Below, piece by piece: positions 8,890-18,400 of a stretch of 64,000 nucleotides of DNA. Below the pieces are notes generated by a model. The model worked only from the letters and a program-made list of their open reading frames with translations. It did no database searches and was not told where the DNA came from. The DNA is taken from assembly GCF_003415675.1 (NCBI RefSeq), contig NZ_QFZK01000004.1, positions 124,001 through 188,000 on the forward strand. The letters are read 5' to 3'. The stretch's first letter is position 1, and each line of letters opens with the position of its first letter. This stretch comes from Rhodoferax lacus (lineage in GTDB: Bacteria > Pseudomonadota > Gammaproteobacteria > Burkholderiales > Burkholderiaceae_C). The position numbers were made by a program, and so were the translations under genes.

Positions 8890-10133
8890 GCGCGCCACAC
8901 AACAGCGTGCCGGACGCCAGCGCACGCAGCCATGCGCACAGGGTAGGCTGGACCATCGTGGCCTATGGCTTTCTGGCGGTTGCCCTGTCGGCCACGGCGC
9001 GCACCTTGCTCAGCCTGGCCATGCCGGTCTGGGAATCCGAGTTGGGCTGGTCGCGCAGCCTGGTGTCCGGTGCCGGTGCCTTGGCCCTGCTGGTCATGGC
9101 CTTGACGGCGCCGGTTGCAGGCCACTTCATTGACCGCTTTGGTCCACGCAAACTGCTGACAGCAGGTTTCGCCGTGCTGGCCCTGGGCCTGGGGATGACT
9201 GCGCTGGCCACCCAGGCCTGGCACTTGCTGCTGGCCTTTGGTGTGGTCTCGGGCGTGGGTTTTGGGGTGGTGGCGGTGAGCGCCTTCTTTGCTGCAGTGG
9301 CGCCCTATTTTGTGGAGCAGCGGGGCTTTGCGTTGGCGGTGGTGGACTCCGGCTACACCGTGGGTCCCTTCTTGCTGGTGCCCCTGGCTGCACTCTTGCT
9401 GGCGCAGTTTGGCTGGCGCTTTGAGTTTGCCGCCATGGCCCTGGCCTGTGTAGTGATGCTGCCCCTGTCCTGGCGTTTGCTGCCCCGCGTGGCAGGCGTG
9501 CAGGCAACCGATGGCGTGCCCGATGTGCCGCTGTCAGGCCGCTTGCGGGAACTGGCACGCAGCCCGGTATTCCATCTGCTGTTCTGGAGTTTCTTCCTGT
9601 GCGGCTTCACCAGCTCGGGGGTTATAGAGACGCACTTCCTGCCCTATGCAGCCGCCTGCGGATTCAGCGGCGTGACGGCTGCAGGTGCCTATGGGCTGTT
9701 GTCGGGCATCAACCTGCTGGGCATTTTGCTGGCCGGATGGCTCTCTGACCGCATGAACCGGCCCCTGCTGCTTGCCGGCATTTATGCGGTGCGTTCGCTG
9801 AGTTTTGTGTTGCTGATGCAGGTGGGCGATGACCTGTCCTTGCTGTACCTGTTCTCTGCGGTCTTCGGTCTGTTCGACTATGCAACGGCGCCCGTGGTGG
9901 CCAGCCTGGTGGCCTCGCATCTGGGCGTGCGCGTCATGGGTCTGTCCATGGGCTTGCTGGGAGCCGGCCATTCACTGGGCGCCGCCCTGGGTGCCCTGGC
10001 CGGTGGTGTGGTGTTTGACTTTTACGGCAGCTACCGTGGGCTGTGGCTGATGTCCATCGTGCTGGCGGTGCTGGCCGGGCTGATTGCGGTCTTTATCCCG
10101 AAAGTTCCACGGCTCGGCTTCAGGCCACACTGA
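8886..10133 (+). CDS. Major facilitator superfamily transporter
   Basis: Inner-membrane secondary transporter of 415 aa with a regular alternation of about 12 hydrophobic segments split by a cytoplasmic loop near residues 200-225. The MFS signature between helices 2 and 3 appears as GHFIDRFGPRKLL (about 79-91), with a second copy AGWLSDRMNRPLLL in the C-half. It resembles monocarboxylate/oxalate-formate-type MFS carriers in general appearance, but the substrate cannot be assigned. It is translationally coupled to the MazG-like gene and its end overlaps the convergent pentapeptide-repeat gene by 14 bp, leaving no room for a terminator. Confidence 0.88.
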   Translation: MSAPHNSVPDASARSHAHRVGWTIVAYGFLAVALSATARTLLSLAMPVWESELGWSRSLVSGAGALALLVMALTAPVAGHFIDRFGPRKLLTAGFAVLALGLGMTALATQAWHLLLAFGVVSGVGFGVVAVSAFFAAVAPYFVEQRGFALAVVDSGYTVGPFLLVPLAALLLAQFGWRFEFAAMALACVVMLPLSWRLLPRVAGVQATDGVPDVPLSGRLRELARSPVFHLLFWSFFLCGFTSSGVIETHFLPYAAACGFSGVTAAGAYGLLSGINLLGILLAGWLSDRMNRPLLLAGIYAVRSLSFVLLMQVGDDLSLLYLFSAVFGLFDYATAPVVASLVASHLGVRVMGLSMGLLGAGHSLGAALGALAGGVVFDFYGSYRGLWLMSIVLAVLAGLIAVFIPKVPRLGFRPH

Positions 10134-10815
10134 TGCCCAATTCCCCCAGCAAATCAGCAGCCTGATTCAGCGAGATGGTGGCCCCGCGGAACAGCCGGGC
10201 ATCCACCAGCTTGAGGCCGCCGATGTCTGCCTCGCGCAGGTCCGCACCTTCAAAGCGGGTCAGCTTGAGGTGGGCGTTGCGCAGGCTGCCGCCCACGAAC
10301 ACTGCGTCCCGGAAGTCGCAGCCCGACAGATCGGCCTCGGAAAAGTCCAGCTGCTGAAGCTGCATTTTGCGAAAGGACATCTTGAGCAGGTTGGCACCCA
10401 CCAGCAGGCTGTCTTCCAACACCAGCCCCAGCGCCTGCACCTCTTCAAAGTTGGCTCCGGTCAGCTTGCAGTCCTTGAAGTGTGCCGCAGACAGGCGGGC
10501 ACGCCGCCACTTGCTGTTGTTGAGGTCACAGTTGTGGAACTGGGCGTCGGTCAGGTCCGCCGCTTCAAAATCGGCCTGGCGCCCACGGCACTGCTGCCAG
10601 GTGGTGCGCGAGAGGTTGGCCGCGTAGAAAGACGCCTCCATCAGCGCGCAGCCGTGAAAGCCAAAGCCCCGCAGGTCCAGGCGCGAGAGGTCGGCGCTTT
10701 CAAAATCGCAGCGCTCGAACACCAGCGCTCCCGTGGCGTCTGCCACCAGCTGCTCCAGTTGCGCACGGCTCAGGGTCTGGTCGGAAATCGTGGTGTGGGT
10801 TTCACCGGTCACCAT
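10120..10815 (-). CDS. Pentapeptide-repeat protein
   Basis: 231 aa made almost entirely of A(D/N)LXX-type pentapeptide repeats (for example FESADLSRLDLRG, FSEADLSGCDFRD), which fold as a right-handed quadrilateral beta-helix. After the repeats, an amphipathic tail ends in ADLLGELGISV. The size and this Gly-Ile-x-Val tail resemble Qnr/McbG-type DNA-mimic proteins that protect gyrase, but most such chromosomal proteins have no known role, so I make no functional claim. It lies 19 nt after the dehydrogenase gene and may be last in a pilT-pilU-dehydrogenase transcript. Its 3' end overlaps the MFS gene. Confidence 0.9.
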   Translation of the reverse strand: MVTGETHTTISDQTLSRAQLEQLVADATGALVFERCDFESADLSRLDLRGFGFHGCALMEASFYAANLSRTTWQQCRGRQADFEAADLTDAQFHNCDLNNSKWRRARLSAAHFKDCKLTGANFEEVQALGLVLEDSLLVGANLLKMSFRKMQLQQLDFSEADLSGCDFRDAVFVGGSLRNAHLKLTRFEGADLREADIGGLKLVDARLFRGATISLNQAADLLGELGISVA

Positions 10816-10834
10816 CTCGGATGTGGCCCCGGGC

Positions 10835-11752
10835 TTATTTCAGACGCTTGATCAGGCTGCTGGTGTCCCAGCGCCGTCCGCCCATGTGCTGCACGTCGGC
10901 ATAGAACTGGTCCACCAGCGCAGTAACCGGCAGGCGCGCGCCGTTGCGCTTGGCTTCGTCCAGCACCAGCCCTAAGTCCTTGCGCATCCAGTCCACGGCA
11001 AAGCCGAAGTCGAACTTGTCGGCCACCATGGTCTTGCCGCGGTTGTCGAGCTGCCAGCTTTGCGCGGCACCCTTGCCAATCACATCGAGCACCTGGTTCA
11101 TGTCCAGTCCGGCGTTCTGGCCAAAGGCAATGGCTTCCGAGAGGCCCTGCACCAGCCCTGCAATGCAGATCTGGTTCACCATCTTGGCCAACTGGCCCGC
11201 GCCGCTTTCACCCAGCAGGGTGAAGGCGCGCGAAAACGCCATGCCCACGGGCTGCGCCTTGGCAAAGGCGGCCGCGTCGCCACCGCACATCACGGTGAGC
11301 ATGCCGTTTTGCGCACCGGCCTGGCCGCCGGACACTGGCGCGTCCACAAATTCAATGCCTGCCAGTTTGGCCGCCGCCGCGAGTTCACGTGCAATGCTGG
11401 CCGAGGCCGTGGTGTGGTCCACAAACACGGCGCCTGGCTGCATGCCGGCAAAGGCGCCGTCAGCGCCCAGGGTCACGCTGCGCAAATCGTCATCGTTGCC
11501 GACGCAGCAAAACACGACGTCGGCTTGGGCTGCGGCTGCGCGCGGGGTCAGGGCATGGGTGTGCTTGGCGCCACTTGCGTTGAACTCGGCCAGCCAGGCT
11601 TCGGACTTGGCGGCCGTGCGGTTGTAGACGGTGACGCGGTGCCCGGCCTGGGCCAGGTGGCCCGCCATGGGATAACCCATGACGCCAAGGCCAAGAAAGG
11701 CAACCGAGACAGGGGAGATGGATTCGTAGGTTTTGGCGTTGATGCTGGACAT
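10835..11752 (-). CDS. NAD(P)-dependent beta-hydroxyacid dehydrogenase (3-hydroxyisobutyrate dehydrogenase family)
   Basis: 305 aa. The Rossmann motif GLGVMG (21-26) and the substrate-binding signature DAPVSGG (138-143) mark the beta-hydroxyacid dehydrogenase family (3-hydroxyisobutyrate dehydrogenase, tartronate-semialdehyde reductase GarR/GlxR, GLYR succinate-semialdehyde reductase). The catalytic Lys lies in GAGQLAKMVNQ (Lys190). The exact substrate cannot be decided from motifs. It starts 3 nt after the pilU stop, so it probably shares the pilT-pilU message, although no metabolic link to pili is known. A 14-residue N-terminal extension precedes the fold. Confidence 0.92.
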   Translation of the reverse strand: MSSINAKTYESISPVSVAFLGLGVMGYPMAGHLAQAGHRVTVYNRTAAKSEAWLAEFNASGAKHTHALTPRAAAAQADVVFCCVGNDDDLRSVTLGADGAFAGMQPGAVFVDHTTASASIARELAAAAKLAGIEFVDAPVSGGQAGAQNGMLTVMCGGDAAAFAKAQPVGMAFSRAFTLLGESGAGQLAKMVNQICIAGLVQGLSEAIAFGQNAGLDMNQVLDVIGKGAAQSWQLDNRGKTMVADKFDFGFAVDWMRKDLGLVLDEAKRNGARLPVTALVDQFYADVQHMGGRRWDTSSLIKRLK

Positions 11753-11755
11753 AAG

Positions 11756-12892
11756 TTACATGATGGCGAAATTTTCGGTGCCGGCACTCAGGTCTTGCGA
11801 CTTGCCGCGCACACCGTTGAGTTTGATCTGCAGACGCAGGTCATTGAGCGAGTCGGCATTGCGCAGCGCGTCTTCGTAGGTGATGGCATTGGCCTCGTAC
11901 AGGTCAAACAGGGCCTGGTCAAAGGTCTGCATGCCGGAGTTGCGGCTCTTCTTCATGATCTCTTTCACCTCGGTGACTTCGCCCTTGAAGATCAGGTCCG
12001 AAATCAGGGGCGAGTTGATCATGATCTCCACCGCAGCCACCCGGCCCTTGCCGTCCTGCTTGGGGATCAGGCGCTGCGATACCAGGGCCTTGAGGTTGAG
12101 CGACAGGTCCATGAGCAACTGGCTGCGCCGCTCTTCCGGGAAGAAGTTGATGATGCGGTCCAGCGCCTGGTTGGCGCTGTTGGCGTGCAGGGTGGCCAGG
12201 CACAGGTGGCCGGTCTCGGAGAAGGCCACGGCGTGCTCCATCGTCTCGCGGTCGCGGATTTCACCCATCAGGATCACGTCGGGTGCCTGGCGCAAGGTGT
12301 TCTTCAGTGCGGCCTCCCAGCTGTCGGTGTCCAGGCCCACTTCGCGTTGGGTCACCACGCAGTTCTTGTGGGCATGCACAAACTCCACCGGGTCTTCGAT
12401 GGTGATGATGTGGCCCCAGGAGTATTCGTTGCGCCAGTCCACCATGGCGGCCAGCGTGGTGGACTTGCCGGAGCCGGTGGCGCCCACCATGATGCACAGG
12501 CCGCGCTTGGCCAGCACAATTTCCTTGAGCACCTGGGGCACACCCAGGCCATCAATGGTGGGCAGCACGGCCGGGATCACCCGCAGCACCAGACCCACCT
12601 TGCCCTGCTGGATAAACACATTCACCCGGAAGCGCCCCACGCCGGGTGGCGAGATGGCAAAGTTGCCTTCCTTGGTGCGCTCGAATTCGGCAATCTGCTT
12701 GTCGCTCATGATGGAGCGTGCCAGCGCCAGCGTGTGGGCAGCGTTGAGCGGTTGCGGCGACACCTTGGTGATCTTGCCGTCCACCTTGATGGCGGGCGGA
12801 AACTCGGCGGTGATGAACAGGTCACTGCCATTGCGGCTGACCATGAGCCGCAGCAAATCGTTGATGAACTTGGTGGCCTGATCGCGTTCCAT
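11756..12892 (-). CDS. pilU: Type IV pilus accessory retraction ATPase PilU
   Basis: Hexameric AAA-like secretion ATPase of 378 aa that assists PilT in pilus retraction and twitching. Walker A GATGSGKST is at 137-145; the Asp box, Walker B (VILMGEIRDRETM) and His box (HLCLATLHANSA) follow. The longer C-terminal tail ending in Ala/Gly/Glu-rich residues distinguishes PilU from PilT. It lies 6 nt downstream of pilT, the normal arrangement in beta- and gammaproteobacteria. Confidence 0.96.
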   Translation of the reverse strand: MERDQATKFINDLLRLMVSRNGSDLFITAEFPPAIKVDGKITKVSPQPLNAAHTLALARSIMSDKQIAEFERTKEGNFAISPPGVGRFRVNVFIQQGKVGLVLRVIPAVLPTIDGLGVPQVLKEIVLAKRGLCIMVGATGSGKSTTLAAMVDWRNEYSWGHIITIEDPVEFVHAHKNCVVTQREVGLDTDSWEAALKNTLRQAPDVILMGEIRDRETMEHAVAFSETGHLCLATLHANSANQALDRIINFFPEERRSQLLMDLSLNLKALVSQRLIPKQDGKGRVAAVEIMINSPLISDLIFKGEVTEVKEIMKKSRNSGMQTFDQALFDLYEANAITYEDALRNADSLNDLRLQIKLNGVRGKSQDLSAGTENFAIM

Positions 12893-12898
12893 AGTGTT

Positions 12899-13942
12899 CT
12901 ACCCTGGGAAATTTTCTGGGATTTTTGCTTTACCGCGTGCTTCGGCCGGGCTGATGATGTTGCGCTTGACCAGGTCCGACAGGTTCTGGTCCAGGGTTTG
13001 CATGCCCACGGCATTGCCGGTCTGGATGCTGGAGTACATCTGCGCCACCTTGGCCTCGCGGATCAGGTTGCGGATGGCGCTGGTGCCCAGCATGATTTCA
13101 TGGGCCGCCACGCGGCCCTGGCCGTCCTTGGTCTTGCACAGGGTTTGCGAGATCACCGCCTGCAGCGACTCTGACAACATGGCGCGCACCATTTCCTTTT
13201 CGTCGGCGGGGAACACGTCAATGATCCGGTCAATCGTCTTGGCAGCACTCGAGGTGTGCAGCGTGCCAAATACCAGGTGGCCGGTTTCAGCGGCCGTCAT
13301 GGCCAGGCGTATGGTTTCCAGGTCACGCATTTCGCCCACCAGAATCGCGTCCGGGTCTTCACGCAGGGCAGACTTCAAGGCCGCAGCAAACGACAGGGTG
13401 TGCGGACCCACCTCGCGCTGGTTGATCAGGCATTTTTTGGATTCATGCACAAACTCGATCGGGTCTTCTACGGTGAGGATGTGGCCGAACTCGGTTTCGT
13501 TCAGGTAGTTGACCATGGCCGCCAGCGTGGTGGACTTGCCCGAACCGGTGGGTCCGGTGACCAGCACCATGCCGCGCGGCTTGAGCGCGAGTTCGCCAAA
13601 AATCTTGGGCGCATTCAACTGCTCGAGCGACAGGATCTTGCTGGGAATGGTCCGGAACACGGCGCCGGCACCGCGCTGGTGGTTGAAGGCGTTCACCCGA
13701 AAGCGTGCCAGGCCATCAATCTCAAACGAGTAGTCAATCTCCAGAAACTCTTCGTAGTGTTTGCGCTGGGTGTCGTTCATGATGTCGTACACCATGCTGT
13801 GCACCTGCTTGTGGTCCAGCGCTTCCACATTGATGCGGCGCACGTCACCGTGCACACGGATCATGGGCGGCAGGCCGGCCGAGAGGTGAAGGTCCGACGC
13901 TTTGTTTTTGACACTGAAGGCCAGCAGTTGGGTGATATCCAC
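12899..13942 (-). CDS. pilT: Type IV pilus retraction ATPase PilT
   Basis: Main retraction motor of type IV pili, 347 aa, a typical length. Walker A GPTGSGKST is at 130-138, the Walker B region is ILVGEMRDLETI and the His box HLVFGTLHTSSA. The C-terminal AIRNLIRE motif essential for retraction is intact. It is divergent from yggS across 44 bp and first in a pilT-pilU unit. These two motor genes lie apart from any pilin assembly genes in this window, which is usual. Confidence 0.97.
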   Translation of the reverse strand: MDITQLLAFSVKNKASDLHLSAGLPPMIRVHGDVRRINVEALDHKQVHSMVYDIMNDTQRKHYEEFLEIDYSFEIDGLARFRVNAFNHQRGAGAVFRTIPSKILSLEQLNAPKIFGELALKPRGMVLVTGPTGSGKSTTLAAMVNYLNETEFGHILTVEDPIEFVHESKKCLINQREVGPHTLSFAAALKSALREDPDAILVGEMRDLETIRLAMTAAETGHLVFGTLHTSSAAKTIDRIIDVFPADEKEMVRAMLSESLQAVISQTLCKTKDGQGRVAAHEIMLGTSAIRNLIREAKVAQMYSSIQTGNAVGMQTLDQNLSDLVKRNIISPAEARGKAKIPENFPG

Positions 13943-13986
13943 AGAGTCCTCGTTCGCTTGATGTTGTTTGGTACGCTTGGGCGATT

Positions 13987-14694
13987 ATGACCATGATTGC
14001 CGACAATCTCCAAGGTGTGCGCCACCGTATTGCACAAGCCTGCGCAGCCTGTGGCCGTCCAGCCGATGCGGTCACGCTGCTGGCGGTATCCAAAACCTTT
14101 GGTGCCGATGCGGTGCGTGCTGCCTGCGCTGCGGGTCAAAGCGCTTTTGGCGAAAACTACATCCAGGAAGCGGTGGACAAAATGGCCGCTTTGGCCGACC
14201 TGCCGCTGCAGTGGCACTGCATTGGTCCGATCCAGAGCAACAAGACACGCCTGGTGGCAGCGCACTTTGACTGGGCCCACACGGTGGACCGCCTGAAGAC
14301 GGCACAGCGTCTGAGCGACCAGCGGCCCCAAGGCATGGCGCCACTGCAGGTGTGCATCCAGGTCAATATTGACGGCGGTGCTACCAAGGCCGGCGTGGCG
14401 CCCGAGGCGGTGCTGGAACTGGCGCGGCAGATCCAGGCCCTGCCCAACTTGCGCCTGCGTGGCCTCATGACCATCCCCGAACCAGCCGCGGACTTTGCTG
14501 CCGCTTGCGCCGTACATGCCAAGGCACGTGCACTGTTCGATGCGCTCAATGCCCAGGGCCTGCAACTCGACACCCTGTCCATGGGCATGTCAGGCGATCT
14601 GGAAGCCGCTGTTCAGTCGGGCAGCACCATGGTGCGCTTGGGCAGCGCCATCTTCGGTGGACGGCATTACCCCCACGCGGCTGTCCCCGCTTGA
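13987..14694 (+). CDS. yggS: Pyridoxal-phosphate homeostasis protein YggS/PLPBP
   Basis: Single-domain TIM-barrel PLP-binding protein, 235 aa, that buffers cellular PLP. The PLP Lys is in LLAVSKTF (Lys36), and the phosphate-binding segments LSMGMSGDLEAAV and VRLGSAIFG are present near the C-terminus. There is no racemase domain, as expected. The start at 13987 is the first ATG after the intergenic gap and another Met lies two codons in. The divergent neighbours pilT and yggS are a widely conserved pair. Confidence 0.95.
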   Translation: MTMIADNLQGVRHRIAQACAACGRPADAVTLLAVSKTFGADAVRAACAAGQSAFGENYIQEAVDKMAALADLPLQWHCIGPIQSNKTRLVAAHFDWAHTVDRLKTAQRLSDQRPQGMAPLQVCIQVNIDGGATKAGVAPEAVLELARQIQALPNLRLRGLMTIPEPAADFAAACAVHAKARALFDALNAQGLQLDTLSMGMSGDLEAAVQSGSTMVRLGSAIFGGRHYPHAAVPA

Positions 14695-14722
14695 CGCCGG
14701 GTTGTCTCTACCGCGTGACGGC

Positions 14723-15208
14723 TCAGTCCAGCTTCAGGTGCGTGGTGTTCTTGACTTCTTCCATCACCGCATAGGTGCGCGTCTCGCGCACACCGGGTAG
14801 CTGCCACAGCACCGTGCCGGCGAAGTCACGGTAGGCGCCCATGTCGGCAATGCGGGTCTTGAGCAGGTAGTCAAAGCCTCCCGCCACCATGTGGCACTCC
14901 TGGATCTCGCCATGCACTTGCACTGCGGCCTTGAAGGCGTCAAACACATTGGGTGTGGTGCGGTCCAGCAGCACCTCGACAAAGACCGTCATGCCCGCAT
15001 CCAGCTTGATGGGGTTCAGCCTGGCTTCGTAGCCCAGGATAAAACCATCCTTGGTCAGCCGCTGCACCCGCGACAGCACGGCCGTGGGTGACAGGGCTAC
15101 CGTCTCTGCCAGTTTCAGGTTGGAGATGCGGCCGTCCTGCTGCAGACAATTGAGAATCTTCAGGTCAATGCGGTCCAGGTCGGCGCGGCCATTGGAAACG
15201 TGGGTCAT
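14723..15208 (-). CDS. Lrp/AsnC-family regulator, probable regulator of putA
   Basis: 161-aa feast/famine regulator. An N-terminal winged helix-turn-helix (LDRIDLKILNCLQQDGRIS, then SPTAVLSRVQRL as recognition helix) is followed by a RAM ligand-binding domain with the Gly-rich turn VAGGFDYLLK. I set the start at 15208 (MTHVSNG); an upstream ATG at 15259 would add a hydrophobic 17-residue head not seen in the family. It is divergent from putA, whose product lacks the DNA-binding domain that autoregulating PutAs have, so a proline-responsive PutR/BkdR-type activator role is a reasonable inference. Confidence 0.92.
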   Translation of the reverse strand: MTHVSNGRADLDRIDLKILNCLQQDGRISNLKLAETVALSPTAVLSRVQRLTKDGFILGYEARLNPIKLDAGMTVFVEVLLDRTTPNVFDAFKAAVQVHGEIQECHMVAGGFDYLLKTRIADMGAYRDFAGTVLWQLPGVRETRTYAVMEEVKNTTHLKLD

Positions 15209-15465
15209 GGTTTTGATGGCCTGTCTGTATATGGGTAGGAGCACCAATAGCTGCAGCATTCACTATTTGGAATGCCTATCCTAAGACAATATGATGGTCT
15301 TGATCACTTTCATGGATGTTTTTGCTTCATTTCATCAGATTTTGGGGTGAATGCTGAAAATACTTGATCGCCGTGTTTATCACTAAATTCCTGTCTGAAT
15401 ACAGTTAGCAATTCAAAGCGGCTTCCGGGAAGATCGCGTTTATTGCTATTTTCAGGAGACTTCCC
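15209..15465. promoter_or_regulatory. Divergent Lrp-regulator/putA control region
   Basis: 257 bp without a gene and clearly richer in A/T than its surroundings. Both promoters must lie here. Imperfect T/A-rich stretches around 15262-15400 are compatible with Lrp-type sites, but I could not pick a defined operator. An AGGAG ribosome site for putA lies at 15454-15458. Confidence 0.6.
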
Positions 15466-18400
15466 TTGCTAATCCATTCCCAGCTACCTTCCCCCTACCG
15501 CTCCGAGAGTGAGGTCGTCGCACGACACTTGCAGGTGGTCACCACCGGGCTGGACTGGGCCGCAGCCGCCCGCGCCGCCACCCCCTGGGTGCAGTCCGTG
15601 CGCGACAACCCGCCACCTTTTTGGGCCATGGAAAGCCTGTTGCGCGAATACCCGATATCCAGCGCAGAGGGCCTGGCCCTGATGCGCCTGGCCGAAGCCC
15701 TGTTGCGCGTGCCCGATGCCGAAACTGCCATTGCCCTGACCGCCGACCAGCTCGGCCGGGCCGACTTCGAGGGCAGCAGCGACAAGGTGCTCTCGCGCCT
15801 GTCCAGCACGGCCATTGCCCTGTCCAAACACTTCCTGCCCGACCCGCAAACCGGTCAGGGCCCGCAGGCCGAGCCCGGCTTGATGGCCAAGCTGGGCGCC
15901 AAGACGGTGGTGGCCGCCACCCTGCGCGCGGTGCAACTGCTGGGCCGCCAGTTTGTGCTGGGCCAGACCATGGCCGAGGCCATGCAGGAGGCTGATTCCG
16001 CACGCAAGCAGCACCATGCGAGCGTTGCGCCGCTGGGCCGCCCCGAGGCGCAACAGCCCCCCGGGGGGGCAGCGACGACACGCAGTGCGGGAGCGTGGGG
16101 GCTCACATATTCTTACGATATGTTGGGGGAAGGCGCACGCACGGATGCGGACGCGCTGCGCTATCTGGACAGCTATACCAAAGCCATCACCTTCATTGCC
16201 AGCCACACGGACAGCAGCCGCGCGCCCGAGCGCAACGACGGCATCAGCATCAAGCTCAGCGCCCTGCACCCGCGCTACGAAGACGCGCAAAGCCAGCGCG
16301 TGATGGACGAACTGGTGCCCCGCGTCTGGAGCCTGTGCGAGCTGGCCGCCCGCGCCAACATCAACCTCACCATTGATGCCGAAGAGGTGGACCGGCTGGA
16401 ACTCTCGCTCGATGTGTTTGCCGCGCTGCTGCAGCGCGTGGCCCAACACTGCCCAGAGTGGTCTGGCTTTGGCCTGGCCCTGCAGTCCTACCAGACGCGT
16501 TCGCTGGAGCTGATCGAGCACCTCACCACACTGGCCCGCTCGCTCAAGGTGCGGCTGATGTGCCGCCTGGTCAAGGGCGCCTATTGGGATGCGGAAATCA
16601 AGCGCGCCCAGGAGTTGGGCCTGCCCACCTACCCGGTGTTCACCCACAAGCACCACACCGATGTGTCCTACCTGGCTTGCGCCCGGCGCCTGCTGGACGC
16701 GCCCGACGCCATCTACCCGCAGTTCGCCACCCACAACGCCGCCACCATCGCCGCCATCCTGCAAATGGCTGCACGCACCGGCGGCCCGTTTGAGCTGCAG
16801 CGCCTGCACGGCATGGGCGAGGGCGTGTACCGCGAGGTGCTCAAGAACCCCACCGTGTCCTGCCGCGTCTACGCCCCGGTGGGCGCCCACCGCGACCTGC
16901 TGGCCTATCTGGTGCGCCGCCTGCTGGAGAACGGCGCCAACTCCTCGTTTGTGCACCAGATGGCCGATGAGTCGGTGAACATGCAGGAGCTGCTGATCTC
17001 GCCCTTGCGCCTGGAGCCGCAGCCTTCGCTGCCATTGCCCATTGATCTGTTCGGCACGCATGCGGGTGCCCGCAAAAACAGCACCGGCCTGGACCTGACC
17101 GTGCCTGCCATGCGTGCGCCACTCTTGGCCGCGCTGCAAAGCACTGCCGTGCCGGCTGTCGCTACTGCCAACGTGGCCGAGGTGGCCAAAGCCTTCCAGG
17201 CCAGCCAGGCCAGCTTTGCCGCCTGGAGCCATACCGACGTGGCCGCACGCGCCACCATCCTGCGCCGCGCTGCCGACGCCATGCTGGCCGACACGCCGAG
17301 CCTGTGCGCCATCCTGGTCAAGGAAGCCTTCAAGACCTGGGGCGACGCGGTATCGGAAGTGCGCGAGGCGGTGGACTTCCTGCGCTACTACGCCGACGAG
17401 GCCGAGCGCATCATGCAGCCCATCGCCATGCCGCAGGTGCATGGTGCTACTGCTGCGGCCTATACCTACGGTGTGACCGGCGAGACCAATACCTTGCGTC
17501 TGACGGCCCGCGGCGTCTGGGTCTGCATCAGCCCCTGGAATTTCCCGCTGGCCATTTTTGCTGGCCAGGTGGCCGCAGCCCTGGCCACCGGCAACACGGT
17601 GCTGGCCAAACCCGCCGAGCAAACCCCGGGCGTGGCCCTGGCCGCTGTGCGCCTGTTGCACGCCGCCGGTGTGCCCGCTGACGCCCTGCAACTGCTGCAT
17701 GGCACTGGCGAGACCGTGGGTGCGGCCCTGGTGGCGCAACCCGGCGTGGCCGGTGTGGTGTTTACCGGCTCCACCCAGGTGGCAAAAATCATCCAGCGCG
17801 CGCTGGCCGCCAAGGATGGCGCCATCGTCCCGCTGATTGCCGAGACCGGTGGCATCAACGCCATGGTGGTGGATTCATCGGCCCTGCCCGAGCAGGTGGT
17901 GGACGCCGTGGGCATGAGCGCCTTCCGCTCGGCCGGCCAGCGCTGCTCGGCCCTGCGTCTGTTGTGCGTGCACGCGTCGATAGCCGATGGTGTGATCGAG
18001 ATGGTGCAGGGTGCTGCGCGTGAGCTGGTCAGCGGCAACCCGGCGGACCTGTCCACCGATGTCGGACCGGTGATTGACAGGGAAGCCTATGACAATATCC
18101 AGCGCCAGATCGCGCGACTGACGAAAGAGGCCAAGGTGGTGGTGCAGCCCGCTGCCAATGAACAAAGCGCCCTGCCCAACCTGATTGCGCCACACGCGTT
18201 TGAAGTGAACAGCATTGCCGACGTGCAAGCCGAAATCTTCGGCCCGGTGCTGCAAATCGTGCGCTGGTCGGGTGACCCGTCCGAGGTGGTGGCACAGATC
18301 AATGCGCTGGGCTACGGTCTCACCTTTGGCATCCAGACCCGCATCGATTCGCGCGCCCAGGCCCTGGCCCATGCCGCGCACATTGGCAATGTCTACATCA

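Noticed and set aside
10120..10815. Pentapeptide-repeat protein as a quinolone-resistance (Qnr) determinant
   Set aside because: Size and tail are only suggestive; no Qnr-specific loops can be identified by eye, so it is left as a repeat protein of unknown role.
11060..13174. 704-codon plus-strand frame over pilT/pilU/dehydrogenase genes
   Set aside because: No domain, shadow composition; three well-supported minus-strand genes occupy the same DNA.
15484..17739. 751-codon minus-strand frame inside putA
   Set aside because: Antisense shadow of PutA with Gly/His/Gln-rich nonsense composition.
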